NCBI RefSeq assembly: GCF_001598815.1
Contig: NZ_BCZQ01000034.1
Span: forward strand, 1 to 54,770
Length of the DNA: 54,770 nt
From: Sphingopyxis terrae subsp. terrae NBRC 15098
GTDB lineage: Bacteria > Pseudomonadota > Alphaproteobacteria > Sphingomonadales > Sphingomonadaceae
Direction: 5' to 3'
The translations under genes and the position numbers were made by a program. Shown piece by piece: positions 30,196-40,640 of this stretch (position 1 is its first letter; each line of letters opens with the position of its first letter). The notes below the pieces were generated by a model. It was not told the origin of the DNA and did not search any database. It saw only the letters and a program-made list of their open reading frames with translations.

Positions 30196-30261
30196 CACCT
30201 CCGTCGCCGGGCGAACGGCCGACCGTTCAAGGATTTCGACCTTGTACCCCGCACAAAATAT

Positions 30262-30299
30262 GACCCGCCTTCCAGGCCCATGTCCCCGGAAGGCGGGTC
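30262..30299 (-). terminator. Terminator downstream of katG
   Basis: GACCCGCCTTCC and GGAAGGCGGGTC form a perfect 12-bp stem with a 14-nt loop. On the minus strand ATATTTTGT follows, a U-rich tail suited to termination of katG transcripts. It could also stop plus-strand reading from the GST gene. Confidence 0.65.
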
Positions 30300-30326
30300 G
30301 CGACCCGTCGCCATGAGGGTTGGCGG

Positions 30327-30353
30327 CCGGTCCCGAAGCATGTTCGGGACCGG
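30327..30353 (-). terminator. Second hairpin just after katG
   Basis: CCGGTCCCGAA and TTCGGGACCGG form a perfect 11-bp stem with a 5-nt loop, 11 nt past the katG stop. No U-run follows; it may protect the transcript 3' end or act with the second hairpin. Confidence 0.5.
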
Positions 30354-30364
30354 TGCCCGCCCGG

Positions 30365-32909
<2,545 letters not shown>

Positions 32910-33059
32910 GTGGCTAATACCCCCAACCAGAACCAGCAGAAGCCGCAGGCGGATCGCGAAGAAGAACAGCGCCGTCAGCAGCAACAGCAGGGCGGCCAGA
33001 ACCGCCAGCCGGGCGAGCAGCGCCGAGAAGAAGAGCGCAATCCCGGCCAGCAGCGCTAA
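32910..33059 (+). CDS. Small hydrophilic Gln/Glu/Arg-rich protein (49 aa)
   Basis: This GTG-started ORF has a strong AAGGAG site and an efficient terminator after it. The protein (starts MANTPNQNQQKPQADREEEQ) lacks hydrophobic residues, Cys, Trp and Tyr, and is almost wholly Gln, Glu, Arg, Asn and Gly. It should be disordered and soluble, like small stress hydrophilins. A hairpin (GTCCGGC/GCCGGAC, 32867-32893) sits just before the ribosome site. Regulation by general stress is an inference from the EcfG-like promoter. Confidence 0.6.
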   Translation: MANTPNQNQQKPQADREEEQRRQQQQQGGQNRQPGEQRREEERNPGQQR

Positions 33060-33074
33060 CGCCGCCGGCATGTG

Positions 33075-33104
33075 AAAGGGGCCGCCCATCGGGCGGCCCC
33101 TTTT
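33075..33104. terminator. Bidirectional rho-independent terminator
   Basis: GGGGCCGCCC and GGGCGGCCCC form a 10-bp stem with loop ATC. AAA precedes and TTTT follows, so it can end both the plus-strand 49-aa gene and the minus-strand TonB receptor gene. Confidence 0.85.
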
Positions 33105-33130
33105 CCGTTGGCTTTGCGTTCCGATGCCGG

Positions 33131-35557
33131 TCAGAATCCGAATTTGATCGTCCCGCCCCACGTCCGCGGGTCGCCCGGCAGCCCGGTGATCAGCCCGGTA
33201 TTGCCCGGTCCGACAAAAAGCTGATCGATATAATCGCGATCGAAGGCGTTGCGGACCCAGGCAAAGACATCAAGGCGGCGCTCCGCCCGGAAGCCGACGC
33301 GGATATTCGACAGCGAATAGCCGTCGACCCAGGTGTAGATCGACGGGCTCGCGTTCGACGAGAAGTTCGAACGATAGCTGCCGTCATAGCCCAGGTATAC
33401 CTGCCCCTCCTGTCCGAACAGCGATGCCGGGACATTGGCTTCCGCGCCGAAGGACAGCGCCCATTTCGACACGCCCGGCAGCCGCGCGCCCGATATATCG
33501 CAGTTCGCGGGACTGTTCGTACCGCCCGACAATTCGGGTGGACATGGCGCATCGACGAAGCGCCGGTATCTGGCGTCCGTGTAGGCGCCGTTGACATAGG
33601 CATTGAAGCGTTCGCTCGGACGGATCGCCACATCGGCCTCTATCCCCTGTGTGCGGACCTTGTCGGCATTGGCGAGATAGCCGCGCAGCACCCCGAACTG
33701 TCCGTTATTCACATTGGCCTGATAATCGCCGATATCGGTGCGGAAGATCGCCACGTTGAACGTCCCCTTCCCGTTCCAATATTCGGTCTTCAGCCCCGCT
33801 TCGTAATGATCGACCGCTTCCGGCCTGATCGTCGCGGCGCCGAGCAACGGGTTGCCGGCGCCATCGGTCGGCACGCCATTCTGATTGATACCGCCCGACT
33901 TGAACGTCTTGGCATAGGTTGCATAGACCAGCACGCCGCGCGCCGGCTTATAGGTCGCGGTCAGGTCGTAGCTGAAGTTCCAGTCGCTGAAGCTCGGCGC
34001 ATATTCCTGCGGCGCGAACACGCCCAGTCGCGCGACCGACACCGGGTCGGTCAGCGCCCGCGTCACGGGCGATCCGTCGCCCGCGAACACCAGCCGCTGA
34101 TAATAGCCGTCCTTCTTGTCATAGTTGATCCGCGCGCCCGGCTGGACCGTCAGGCGGTCGGTAATCTTCCAGCTTAGCTGCCCGAACAGCGCGAGGCTGG
34201 TATTCTTGAGATATTGCGTGTTGCGCGCCGTCAGCCCGTCGAGCACGGTCGGATCATTGGCGAGCGCGCTCGTCGGATTGAGCGTCCAGCGGCTCGACGC
34301 CGCGCCATGCGCCTCCGTCCCTTGCGTGTCGATGCGCTGGTAGAAGGCAAAACCGCCGAGCACGAAATCGACGCGGTCGCCCGAAACATTGTAGCGCAAT
34401 TCCTGCGTATATTGATTCTGCTGCGACGGGTTTTGCGACTTGGTGACGATCGGCAGGCCGGTGAAATCGCGGTCGTTCTCGGGCTGCCAGTCCCAATAGC
34501 GCCACGCGGTGATCGAGGTGAGCGTGCCGGGGCCGACATCCCATTTGACGCGCAGCGCCACGCCGCCGATCTCGTTCCCGGCATTGAGATTGGCATCGAG
34601 GTCGGTCAGCCGGTCAAAGGGATTGGTGCTCGGCACCGTATAGCCCTGCGCCGCCGCGAGCGCGGCATATTGGCGGGCGAGCGGCCGCTGCGTCGCGCCG
34701 GTGCGCACGAACACCGAACCGCAGCATACAGCGTCCTGCTTGTTCCAGTCGCCGACGAGCGTGACGCTGAGCGTGTCGGTGGGTTTCCACAGCAATTGCC
34801 CGCGCAGGCCGATATTGTCCTGGCTCTGTATCCAGCGGTCGGTCGTGACATTGTAGATGGTGCCGCGGCGGCTCGTCGCCGACACCGCGATGCGCGCCGC
34901 CAGCCGGTCGGACAGCGGCCCCGAAATCGCCGCCTTCGCCTGCTTGAAATTGAGGTCGCCGATGCTGAGTTCGGCCTTGCCCTCGAAATCGAAGGTCGGC
35001 TGGTTCGTCGTGATGTTGATCGCCCCGGCGGTCGTGTTCTTGCCATAGAGCGTGCCCTGGGGACCGCGCAGCACTTCGATCTGCGCGACATCGAGGAAGT
35101 CGAAGGTCGCGGAGGCGACGCGCGAATAATAGACGTCGTCGACATAGATGCCGACGCCCTGTTCGATACCGTCGTTGGTCAGGCCGAACGGCGCACCGAT
35201 CCCGCGGATATTGACCGCCGAGTTGCGCGGATTGCTCGTGTAGAATTGCAGCGTCGGCGCGAGTTGCTGGAGGCGGCCGATGTTGAAACTGCCGGTGCTG
35301 TCGATCTGGTCACCGCCGACCACCGAAATGGCGATCGGGACGTCCTGTGCGGTTTCGCTGCGGCGTCGGGCGGTGACGACGATTTCATTGCCATAGGCGG
35401 CCTGCGGGCCTTCGCCCGCGACTGTGTCTGCTGCTGCAGCGGTTTTGTCAGCGGCATTTTCGGCTGCAAAGGCGGGACCGTCGCCAAGAAGCAGCAGAAG
35501 GGTAAGCGGGATGGCGGCCGGAGCGACCCGGCGGCGAGACGATGACTTTGGGATCAT
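33131..35557 (-). CDS. TonB-dependent outer-membrane receptor
   Basis: The 808-residue protein has a signal peptide (MIPKSSSRRRV then AAIPLTLLLLLGDGPAFA), a TonB-box-like NEIVVTARRR near 58-67, a plug domain (IRGIGAPFG region) to about 220, and a beta-barrel ending in a terminal Phe (GTIKFGF). It imports a substrate across the outer membrane using TonB energy. Neighbouring YezD suggests a sulfur-source role by family association, but the ligand is unknown. A hairpin covering the ribosome site suggests translational control. Confidence 0.93.
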   Translation of the reverse strand: MIPKSSSRRRVAPAAIPLTLLLLLGDGPAFAAENAADKTAAAADTVAGEGPQAAYGNEIVVTARRRSETAQDVPIAISVVGGDQIDSTGSFNIGRLQQLAPTLQFYTSNPRNSAVNIRGIGAPFGLTNDGIEQGVGIYVDDVYYSRVASATFDFLDVAQIEVLRGPQGTLYGKNTTAGAINITTNQPTFDFEGKAELSIGDLNFKQAKAAISGPLSDRLAARIAVSATSRRGTIYNVTTDRWIQSQDNIGLRGQLLWKPTDTLSVTLVGDWNKQDAVCCGSVFVRTGATQRPLARQYAALAAAQGYTVPSTNPFDRLTDLDANLNAGNEIGGVALRVKWDVGPGTLTSITAWRYWDWQPENDRDFTGLPIVTKSQNPSQQNQYTQELRYNVSGDRVDFVLGGFAFYQRIDTQGTEAHGAASSRWTLNPTSALANDPTVLDGLTARNTQYLKNTSLALFGQLSWKITDRLTVQPGARINYDKKDGYYQRLVFAGDGSPVTRALTDPVSVARLGVFAPQEYAPSFSDWNFSYDLTATYKPARGVLVYATYAKTFKSGGINQNGVPTDGAGNPLLGAATIRPEAVDHYEAGLKTEYWNGKGTFNVAIFRTDIGDYQANVNNGQFGVLRGYLANADKVRTQGIEADVAIRPSERFNAYVNGAYTDARYRRFVDAPCPPELSGGTNSPANCDISGARLPGVSKWALSFGAEANVPASLFGQEGQVYLGYDGSYRSNFSSNASPSIYTWVDGYSLSNIRVGFRAERRLDVFAWVRNAFDRDYIDQLFVGPGNTGLITGLPGDPRTWGGTIKFGF

Positions 35558-35559
35558 GA

Positions 35560-35582
35560 CAATTTCCTGTTGCAAGAAATTG
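35560..35582 (-). promoter_or_regulatory. Hairpin covering the TonB receptor ribosome site
   Basis: On the minus strand CAATTTC and GAAATTG form a 7-bp stem whose 3' arm contains the AGGAAAT site, 2 nt before the start codon. Translation may need the stem opened, as in an RNA thermometer or a leader that responds to a factor. Confidence 0.45.
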
Positions 35583-35614
35583 CCACATCCGGTGGTCCGG
35601 TCTGCGGCAGGTGG

Positions 35615-35629
35615 CGGGGAATATCCCCG
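35615..35629. promoter_or_regulatory. Palindrome CGGGGAATATCCCCG
   Basis: Six-base perfect arms around ATA lie between yezD and the TonB receptor gene. It could be an operator or a transcript hairpin. Confidence 0.35.
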
Positions 35630-35644
35630 TTGGGAGCTTGAGAA

Positions 35645-35815
35645 TCAGTTGGGGTAGCGGTGCCGTTCGGTCACATCGACCTGCACCAGCCGCCCTTCGT
35701 GGACGGTCAGTTGGATGGCGCCGAAACGGAGCTTTTCAAGCGCATCGAGCACGGCTTGAACCGCGCGCGAGGGCGGCTCGCGCTCGCCGGGCGATGGGTC
35801 TTGGGACGACGTCAT
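35645..35815 (-). CDS. YezD-family protein (DUF2292, 56 aa)
   Basis: The protein matches the short YezD family: ALEKLRFGAIQLTVHEGRLV at residues 26-45 and the ending VDVTERHRY. Members in several bacteria sit near sulfur-uptake genes and are induced in sulfur limitation; their biochemical role is unknown. The ATG at 35815 has AAGGAAA upstream, excluding a longer frame to 36031. It lies 87 nt before the TonB receptor gene on the same strand, and upstream are two ATTGTTTT repeats. Confidence 0.75.
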   Translation of the reverse strand: MTSSQDPSPGEREPPSRAVQAVLDALEKLRFGAIQLTVHEGRLVQVDVTERHRYPN

Positions 35816-35861
35816 GACATTTCCTTTCCCCTTTGGTGGATTCGGCGCCGAGACTATCCCA

Positions 35862-35890
35862 ATTGTTTTAGTTGACAATGATTGTTTTGC
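35862..35890. promoter_or_regulatory. ATTGTTTT repeats and ACAATGATTGT palindrome
   Basis: ATTGTTTT occurs at 35862-35869 and 35881-35888, 19 bp apart (nearly two helical turns), around the palindrome ACAATGATTGT (35875-35885). The AT-rich block sits between yezD and the divergent monooxygenase gene and could bind a shared regulator. Confidence 0.4.
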
Positions 35891-36008
35891 TTTGGGCGCC
35901 GAAAGGAGAGTTTCCCGCGCCCAGCCGAACAGCGAAATCCGTGCCGCCTTCGGGGCTGTGCGCGGCAATGGATTGCGCGCGCGCGCGGCTGCTGGCAAAG
36001 GCGCAGCA

Positions 36009-37013
36009 ATGAGCAAATTGAACGAACTCATGGCGCGCGGTACGGCTCTGCTGGGCAGCGACTACGCCATTCTCTGCGGCGCGATGAGCTGGGTGTCCGA
36101 GCGCCACCTGGTCAGCGCCATCAGCAATGCCGGCGGCTTTGGCGTGATCGCCTGCGGTGCGATGACGCCCGAGCTGCTGGATGCCGAGATCGCGGCGACG
36201 AAAGCGCTGGCAACCCGCAATTTCGGCGTCAACCTGATCACCATGCACCCGCAGCTTTTCGAGCTGATCGAGGTGTGCTCCAAACATGGCGTCGGCCATG
36301 TCGTGCTGGCGGGCGGATTGCCGCCAAAGGGCAGCCTCGAGGCGATCAAGGCGTCGGGCGCCAAGGTGATCTGTTTCGCGCCGACGCTGGCGCTCGCAAA
36401 GAAACTGGTCCGCTCCGGCGTCGATGCGCTGGTGATCGAAGGGATGGAAGCGGGAGGTCATATCGGCCCCGTTTCGACGAGCGTACTCGCGCAGGAAATC
36501 CTGCCCGCGCTCGCCGCCGAGGTGCCGATCTTCGTCGCCGGCGGCATCGGCCGCGGTGAGGCGATCGCCGGCTATCTGGAAATGGGGGCGGCGGGGGTCC
36601 AACTCGGCACGCGCTTCGTCTGCGCCACCGAAAGCATCGCGCATCCCAATTTCAAAAAGGCGTTCATCCGCGCCTCCGCGCGCGACGCGATCGCCAGCGT
36701 CCAGATCGATCCGCGCCTGCCCGTCATCCCGGTCCGTGCGCTGAAGAATGCAGGCACCGAAGCCTTTACCGCCAAGCAGCGCGAGGTTGCCAATCTGCTC
36801 GACGGGGGCACCGTCGACATGGCGGCGGCGCAGCTGGAAATCGAACATTATTGGGCCGGCGCGCTGCGCCGCGCGGTGATCGACGGCGACGTCGAAAACG
36901 GCTCGTTAATGGCAGGGCAATCTGTCGGTATGGTAACGCAGGAAGAGAGCGTTGCAGAGATCATCGCATCTTTGGTGCAACAGGCCGAAACGGCCTTGCA
37001 CGCACGGGGTTGA
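36009..37013 (+). CDS. Nitronate monooxygenase-family flavoprotein (334 aa)
   Basis: This FMN-dependent TIM-barrel protein belongs to the NPD/2-nitropropane dioxygenase family. Motifs include the substrate-facing GGFGVIACG near 42, NLITMHPQ, and the FMN phosphate site GGIGRGEAIAGYLEMGAAGVQLGTRF (about 178-203). The enoyl-ACP reductase FabK is similar, so the exact reaction is not settled. The start at 36009 gives the normal family N-terminus. It faces away from yezD and is 33 nt before the lipoprotein gene, perhaps co-transcribed. Confidence 0.8.
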   Translation: MSKLNELMARGTALLGSDYAILCGAMSWVSERHLVSAISNAGGFGVIACGAMTPELLDAEIAATKALATRNFGVNLITMHPQLFELIEVCSKHGVGHVVLAGGLPPKGSLEAIKASGAKVICFAPTLALAKKLVRSGVDALVIEGMEAGGHIGPVSTSVLAQEILPALAAEVPIFVAGGIGRGEAIAGYLEMGAAGVQLGTRFVCATESIAHPNFKKAFIRASARDAIASVQIDPRLPVIPVRALKNAGTEAFTAKQREVANLLDGGTVDMAAAQLEIEHYWAGALRRAVIDGDVENGSLMAGQSVGMVTQEESVAEIIASLVQQAETALHARG

Positions 37014-37046
37014 CGCCGCATGAAGCATGCGGCTGGGGAGAAGGTC

Positions 37047-37766
37047 ATGAATTTGTCGCGTAAAATCATCGTTGCCGGCCTGCTGGCAAGCGTCGCCGCC
37101 TGTGCGCCGAAACCCCCGCCCCCGCCCCCGCCGCCGCCGCCCCCGCCGCCGGTGGCCGTGGTCATCCCGCCGCGCCCCCTGCCCCCCGGCAATGCCTCTC
37201 TTACGCAAATCCTCCCCGCGCGCGGCCTTGACGGCCGGTTCATGACCGCGAACAGCGGCATCAGCGGCGACCGCGCCTTCTGGCAGCTCAAGATTGCGCT
37301 CAACGTCGCGGCGATCGGCTGCCGCGGCGCCGAAGAAGCGACGCTGGTGTCGGCGTACAACAATATCATCAAGGCGCATGCCAAGCAGATCCGGTCTACC
37401 GAAAAGACGGTCATCGCCGATCTGGGCAAGGAAACGCGCACCAACGGCATCGCCGCGCGCGACAAGCTGTCGACGCAGCTTTTCAACTATTTCGCGCAGC
37501 CGCCGGCGCAGCGTGCCTTCTGCGCCCGCGCCAACGAAGTCGCCCAGCTCGTCTCATCGACCCCGTCGGCACAGGTCATTCCGCAGGCTCCGGCCCAGCT
37601 TGCGCAGCTCGACCAGCCCTTCGTCGATTTCTATGAAGCCTATGCCAAATATCAGGCCGATGTCGCCGCGTGGGACGCAAAATATGCCCCGCCCCCGCCG
37701 GTGATGACCGCGCCCGCCACGACGGCGGTGTCGGGACCGTCCGGGGCGCCCGTCGGCGGCAACTGA
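37047..37766 (+). CDS. Pro-rich lipoprotein (239 aa)
   Basis: A lipoprotein signal ends SVAAC, so Cys19 would be lipidated and the protein membrane-anchored in the periplasm. Directly after it comes APKP and a run of 13 prolines coded by CCC/CCG, a likely rigid spacer across the periplasm or to the cell wall. The rest (60-200) is helical with two cysteines (CRGAEE, CARANE), and the C-terminus is again proline/glycine-rich. GGAG is 6 nt before the ATG. No family recognised. Confidence 0.7.
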   Translation: MNLSRKIIVAGLLASVAACAPKPPPPPPPPPPPPPVAVVIPPRPLPPGNASLTQILPARGLDGRFMTANSGISGDRAFWQLKIALNVAAIGCRGAEEATLVSAYNNIIKAHAKQIRSTEKTVIADLGKETRTNGIAARDKLSTQLFNYFAQPPAQRAFCARANEVAQLVSSTPSAQVIPQAPAQLAQLDQPFVDFYEAYAKYQADVAAWDAKYAPPPPVMTAPATTAVSGPSGAPVGGN

Positions 37767-37842
37767 AACCGCCAGAATAGCGGGATAAAAGTCGCGCCGG
37801 GCAATGGCGTTGGCGCCGTGCATCTGTTAGCAGGATTGCACG

Positions 37843-40140
37843 ATGACCAATGCCCCGCCCCCGCCGACATCCGCCGCCCAATCGGCCCGCACGATCCTGA
37901 CGCGGCTGCACGAGGTGATGGCGGCGCGCACCAACGCGCAGTCGAAGCTCAACCAGGTCGTCGGCATCATCGGCGAATGCCTCGATAGCGAGGTCTGTTC
38001 CATCTATCTGCTGCGCGAAGGCGCGCTCGAACTTTATGCCACGCGCGGGTTGAAGCAGGAGGCGGTGCACGTCACGCGACTGGGCCTCGGCGAAGGTCTG
38101 GTCGGCACGATTGCCGAACAAATCGAAACGCTGAACCTCGACGAAGCGGCGGCGCATCCCGACTTTTCCTATCGTCCTGAAACCGGCGAGGAGCTGTTCC
38201 ACAGCTTTGCCGGCGTGCCGATCATCCGGCGCGAGCGCGCGGTCGGCGTCCTGTGCGTCCAGCATGCCGAACCGCGCCGATATGAAGAGATCGAGATCGA
38301 GACGCTGCAGACGGTCGCGATGGTGCTGTCCGAACTGATCGCCAACGCCGATCTGGTCGATACCGCGGCGCGGATCGATGCGGGCGAAACCGACCAGTCG
38401 ATGCAGCGCCTGTCAGGCCAGAAACTGGTCGACGGCATGGGCGCCGGGATCGCGGTTTTCCATCAACCGCGCGTCCATATCGAACATACGGTCGCCGACG
38501 ATATCGAGGCCGAGCGCCACCGCGTCTACGCCGCATTCGACAAGATGCGCGAACAGATCGACCGCATGGCGAGCCAAGCCGAATTCGGCGTCGGCGGCGA
38601 GCATGAGGAGGTGCTCGAAACCTACAAGATGTTCGCTTATGACGAGGGCTGGTCGCGGCGGATCAACGAAGCGATCGACAGCGGGCTGACCGCCGAAGCG
38701 GCCATCGAACGCGTCCAGCAACGCACCCGGATGCGGATGCGCCAGATCGACGATGCGCTGCTGCGCGACCGCATGCACGACCTGGAAGATCTGTCGAACC
38801 GGCTGATCCGGATCGTTTCGGGGCAGATGGGGACGGCGGCGCAAGTCGGGCTGCGGCAGGATTCGATTCTCGTCGCCCGCAACCTCGGCCCCGCCGAGCT
38901 GCTCGAATATGATCGCCGCCGGCTCAAGGGCGTGATCCTGGAAGAAGGATCGCTGACCGCGCACGTCATCATCGTCGCGCGCGCGATGGGCGTCCCCGTG
39001 CTGGGCCGGGTCCGCGACGTCCGAACCTCGATCCGCGAGGGCGACATGCTGCTCCTCGATGCCGCCGCGGGCACGCTGCACGTGCGCCCGACGCAGGCGG
39101 TACAGGACGCCTTCGATGCCAAGCTCGTCATCTCGCAAAAGCGCCGCGCGAGCCTGGCGTCGCTGCGCGATCTGCCCGCCGTCACCAAGGACGGGGTACC
39201 GATCGAGCTGATGATCAACGCCGGACTGCGTGAGGATGTCGCCGCACTCGACCTCACCGGCGCACGCGGTATCGGGCTCTTCCGCACCGAATTCCAGTTC
39301 CTCGTGTCGGCGACGCTGCCGCAGCGCGAACGGCAACAGCGGCTCTACCGCGACGTGCTCGACGCCGCGGGCGACCGTCCTGTCATCTTCCGCACCGTCG
39401 ATATCGGCGGCGACAAGGCGTTGCCCTATATGAATGTCGACGAAAATGCGCTGGAGGAAAATCCGGCGATGGGCTGGCGCGCGCTGCGCCTCGCGCTCGA
39501 ACGCGAAGGCCTGCTGAAAGTCCAGGCGCGTGCGCTGATGGAAGCGGCCGCGGGACGCACGCTGAACGTGATGTTCCCGATGGTGTCCGAACCCTGGGAA
39601 TATGAGGCGGCGCGCCAGTTGTTCATCAACCAGCGCGCCTGGCTGAAACAGCATAACAAGAAGCTGCCCTCGGCGATCCGCTATGGCGCGATGCTCGAGG
39701 TGCCGGGTCTGATCGAGACGCTCGATCTGATGCTGCCGCACCTCGACTTCCTGTCGATCGGCACCAATGACCTGACCCAGTTCCTCTTCGCCGCCGACCG
39801 CGCGCACCCGCGCCTCGCAGAGCGCTACGACTGGCTATCGCCGACGGTGATGCGCTATCTGGCGCGGGTCGTGAAAATGGTGTCGGGATCGAAGGTCACG
39901 CTTGGCGTCTGCGGCGAAATGGGCGGCCGCCCGCTCGAAGCGATGGCGCTGCTCGGCATCGGGATCGAACGCCTGTCGATTACGCCGGCGGGGGTCGGTC
40001 CGGTAAAGGCGATGATCCGCTCGCTCGACCTTGGCGCGCTGCGCCGCGATGTCCCGGCGATCCTCGCCCACCCGGCCACCAACCCGCGCGGGCAATATCT
40101 CGACTGGGCCCAGAAGCACCAGGTCGATCTGGGCGAGTAA
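37843..40140 (+). CDS. ptsP: Phosphoenolpyruvate-protein phosphotransferase, nitrogen PTS enzyme I
   Basis: The 765-residue protein takes phosphate from PEP to the Npr carrier of the nitrogen PTS. It has an N-terminal GAF domain (about 25-170; GAF senses glutamine or 2-oxoglutarate in relatives), an EI N-domain with the phosphorylated His374 (GSLTAHVIIVARAMG), and the PEP-binding TIM barrel with DIGGDKALPYM near 520 and the CGEMGG motif. GCAGGA precedes the ATG by about 7 nt. It is in the core genome and links carbon, nitrogen and potassium control. Confidence 0.95.
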   Translation: MTNAPPPPTSAAQSARTILTRLHEVMAARTNAQSKLNQVVGIIGECLDSEVCSIYLLREGALELYATRGLKQEAVHVTRLGLGEGLVGTIAEQIETLNLDEAAAHPDFSYRPETGEELFHSFAGVPIIRRERAVGVLCVQHAEPRRYEEIEIETLQTVAMVLSELIANADLVDTAARIDAGETDQSMQRLSGQKLVDGMGAGIAVFHQPRVHIEHTVADDIEAERHRVYAAFDKMREQIDRMASQAEFGVGGEHEEVLETYKMFAYDEGWSRRINEAIDSGLTAEAAIERVQQRTRMRMRQIDDALLRDRMHDLEDLSNRLIRIVSGQMGTAAQVGLRQDSILVARNLGPAELLEYDRRRLKGVILEEGSLTAHVIIVARAMGVPVLGRVRDVRTSIREGDMLLLDAAAGTLHVRPTQAVQDAFDAKLVISQKRRASLASLRDLPAVTKDGVPIELMINAGLREDVAALDLTGARGIGLFRTEFQFLVSATLPQRERQQRLYRDVLDAAGDRPVIFRTVDIGGDKALPYMNVDENALEENPAMGWRALRLALEREGLLKVQARALMEAAAGRTLNVMFPMVSEPWEYEAARQLFINQRAWLKQHNKKLPSAIRYGAMLEVPGLIETLDLMLPHLDFLSIGTNDLTQFLFAADRAHPRLAERYDWLSPTVMRYLARVVKMVSGSKVTLGVCGEMGGRPLEAMALLGIGIERLSITPAGVGPVKAMIRSLDLGALRRDVPAILAHPATNPRGQYLDWAQKHQVDLGE

Positions 40141-40165
40141 CCGCGCGGCCTGACCGCCGACGTAA

Positions 40166-40195
40166 TTGCTTTTGGAAAAATGTTTATGGTATGTT
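40166..40195 (+). promoter_or_regulatory. Candidate sigma-70 promoter of the GFA gene
   Basis: TTGCTT at 40166-40171, an 18-nt spacer and TATGTT at 40190-40195 lie 25 nt before the ATG. Both hexamers are imperfect. Confidence 0.4.
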
Positions 40196-40219
40196 CTCCT
40201 TCCAGCCAAGGAGAGAGAC

Positions 40220-40636
40220 ATGACCGATTCCCCTGCCCGCGCCTCCGGCCAGTGCCATTGCGGTGCGATCCGATATTCAATGCCAACGGCGGTCGAACAT
40301 CACGCCCTGTGTCATTGCAGCGATTGCCGCCGCCACGCCGGCGCGCCGATGGTCGGGTGGGCGCTGGTTGCCGAGGCCGATCTGGAGCTCAGCGGCACGC
40401 CGAAAATCTACGCTTCGTCAGAGCATGGACGGCGCCATTTCTGCGGCGATTGCGGCACCGGCCTCTTCTATACCAACAACCAGATTTTCCCCGGCAAGAT
40501 CGACGTACAGTCGGGGACGCTCGACGATCCCGACCTGATACCCGCGGGCGCGCAAATCCAGGTCGCCGAACGGATCGGCTGGATGGAAAAGCTGGACGAG
40601 ATGCCCAGCTTCGCGCGCTACCCCGGCATGGAGTGA
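40220..40636 (+). CDS. GFA-family protein (138 aa)
   Basis: The protein belongs to the glutathione-dependent formaldehyde-activating (GFA/CENP-V) family with two zinc sites. Cys12, Cys14 (QCHCG), Cys31, Cys33, Cys36 (CHCSDC) and Cys75-x2-Cys78 (FCGDCG) are all present. The natural substrate is not known for most members. GGAGAGAG is just before the ATG. It converges on the serine hydrolase gene with 4 nt between stops and no terminator. Confidence 0.9.
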   Translation: MTDSPARASGQCHCGAIRYSMPTAVEHHALCHCSDCRRHAGAPMVGWALVAEADLELSGTPKIYASSEHGRRHFCGDCGTGLFYTNNQIFPGKIDVQSGTLDDPDLIPAGAQIQVAERIGWMEKLDEMPSFARYPGME

Positions 40637-40640
40637 GGCC

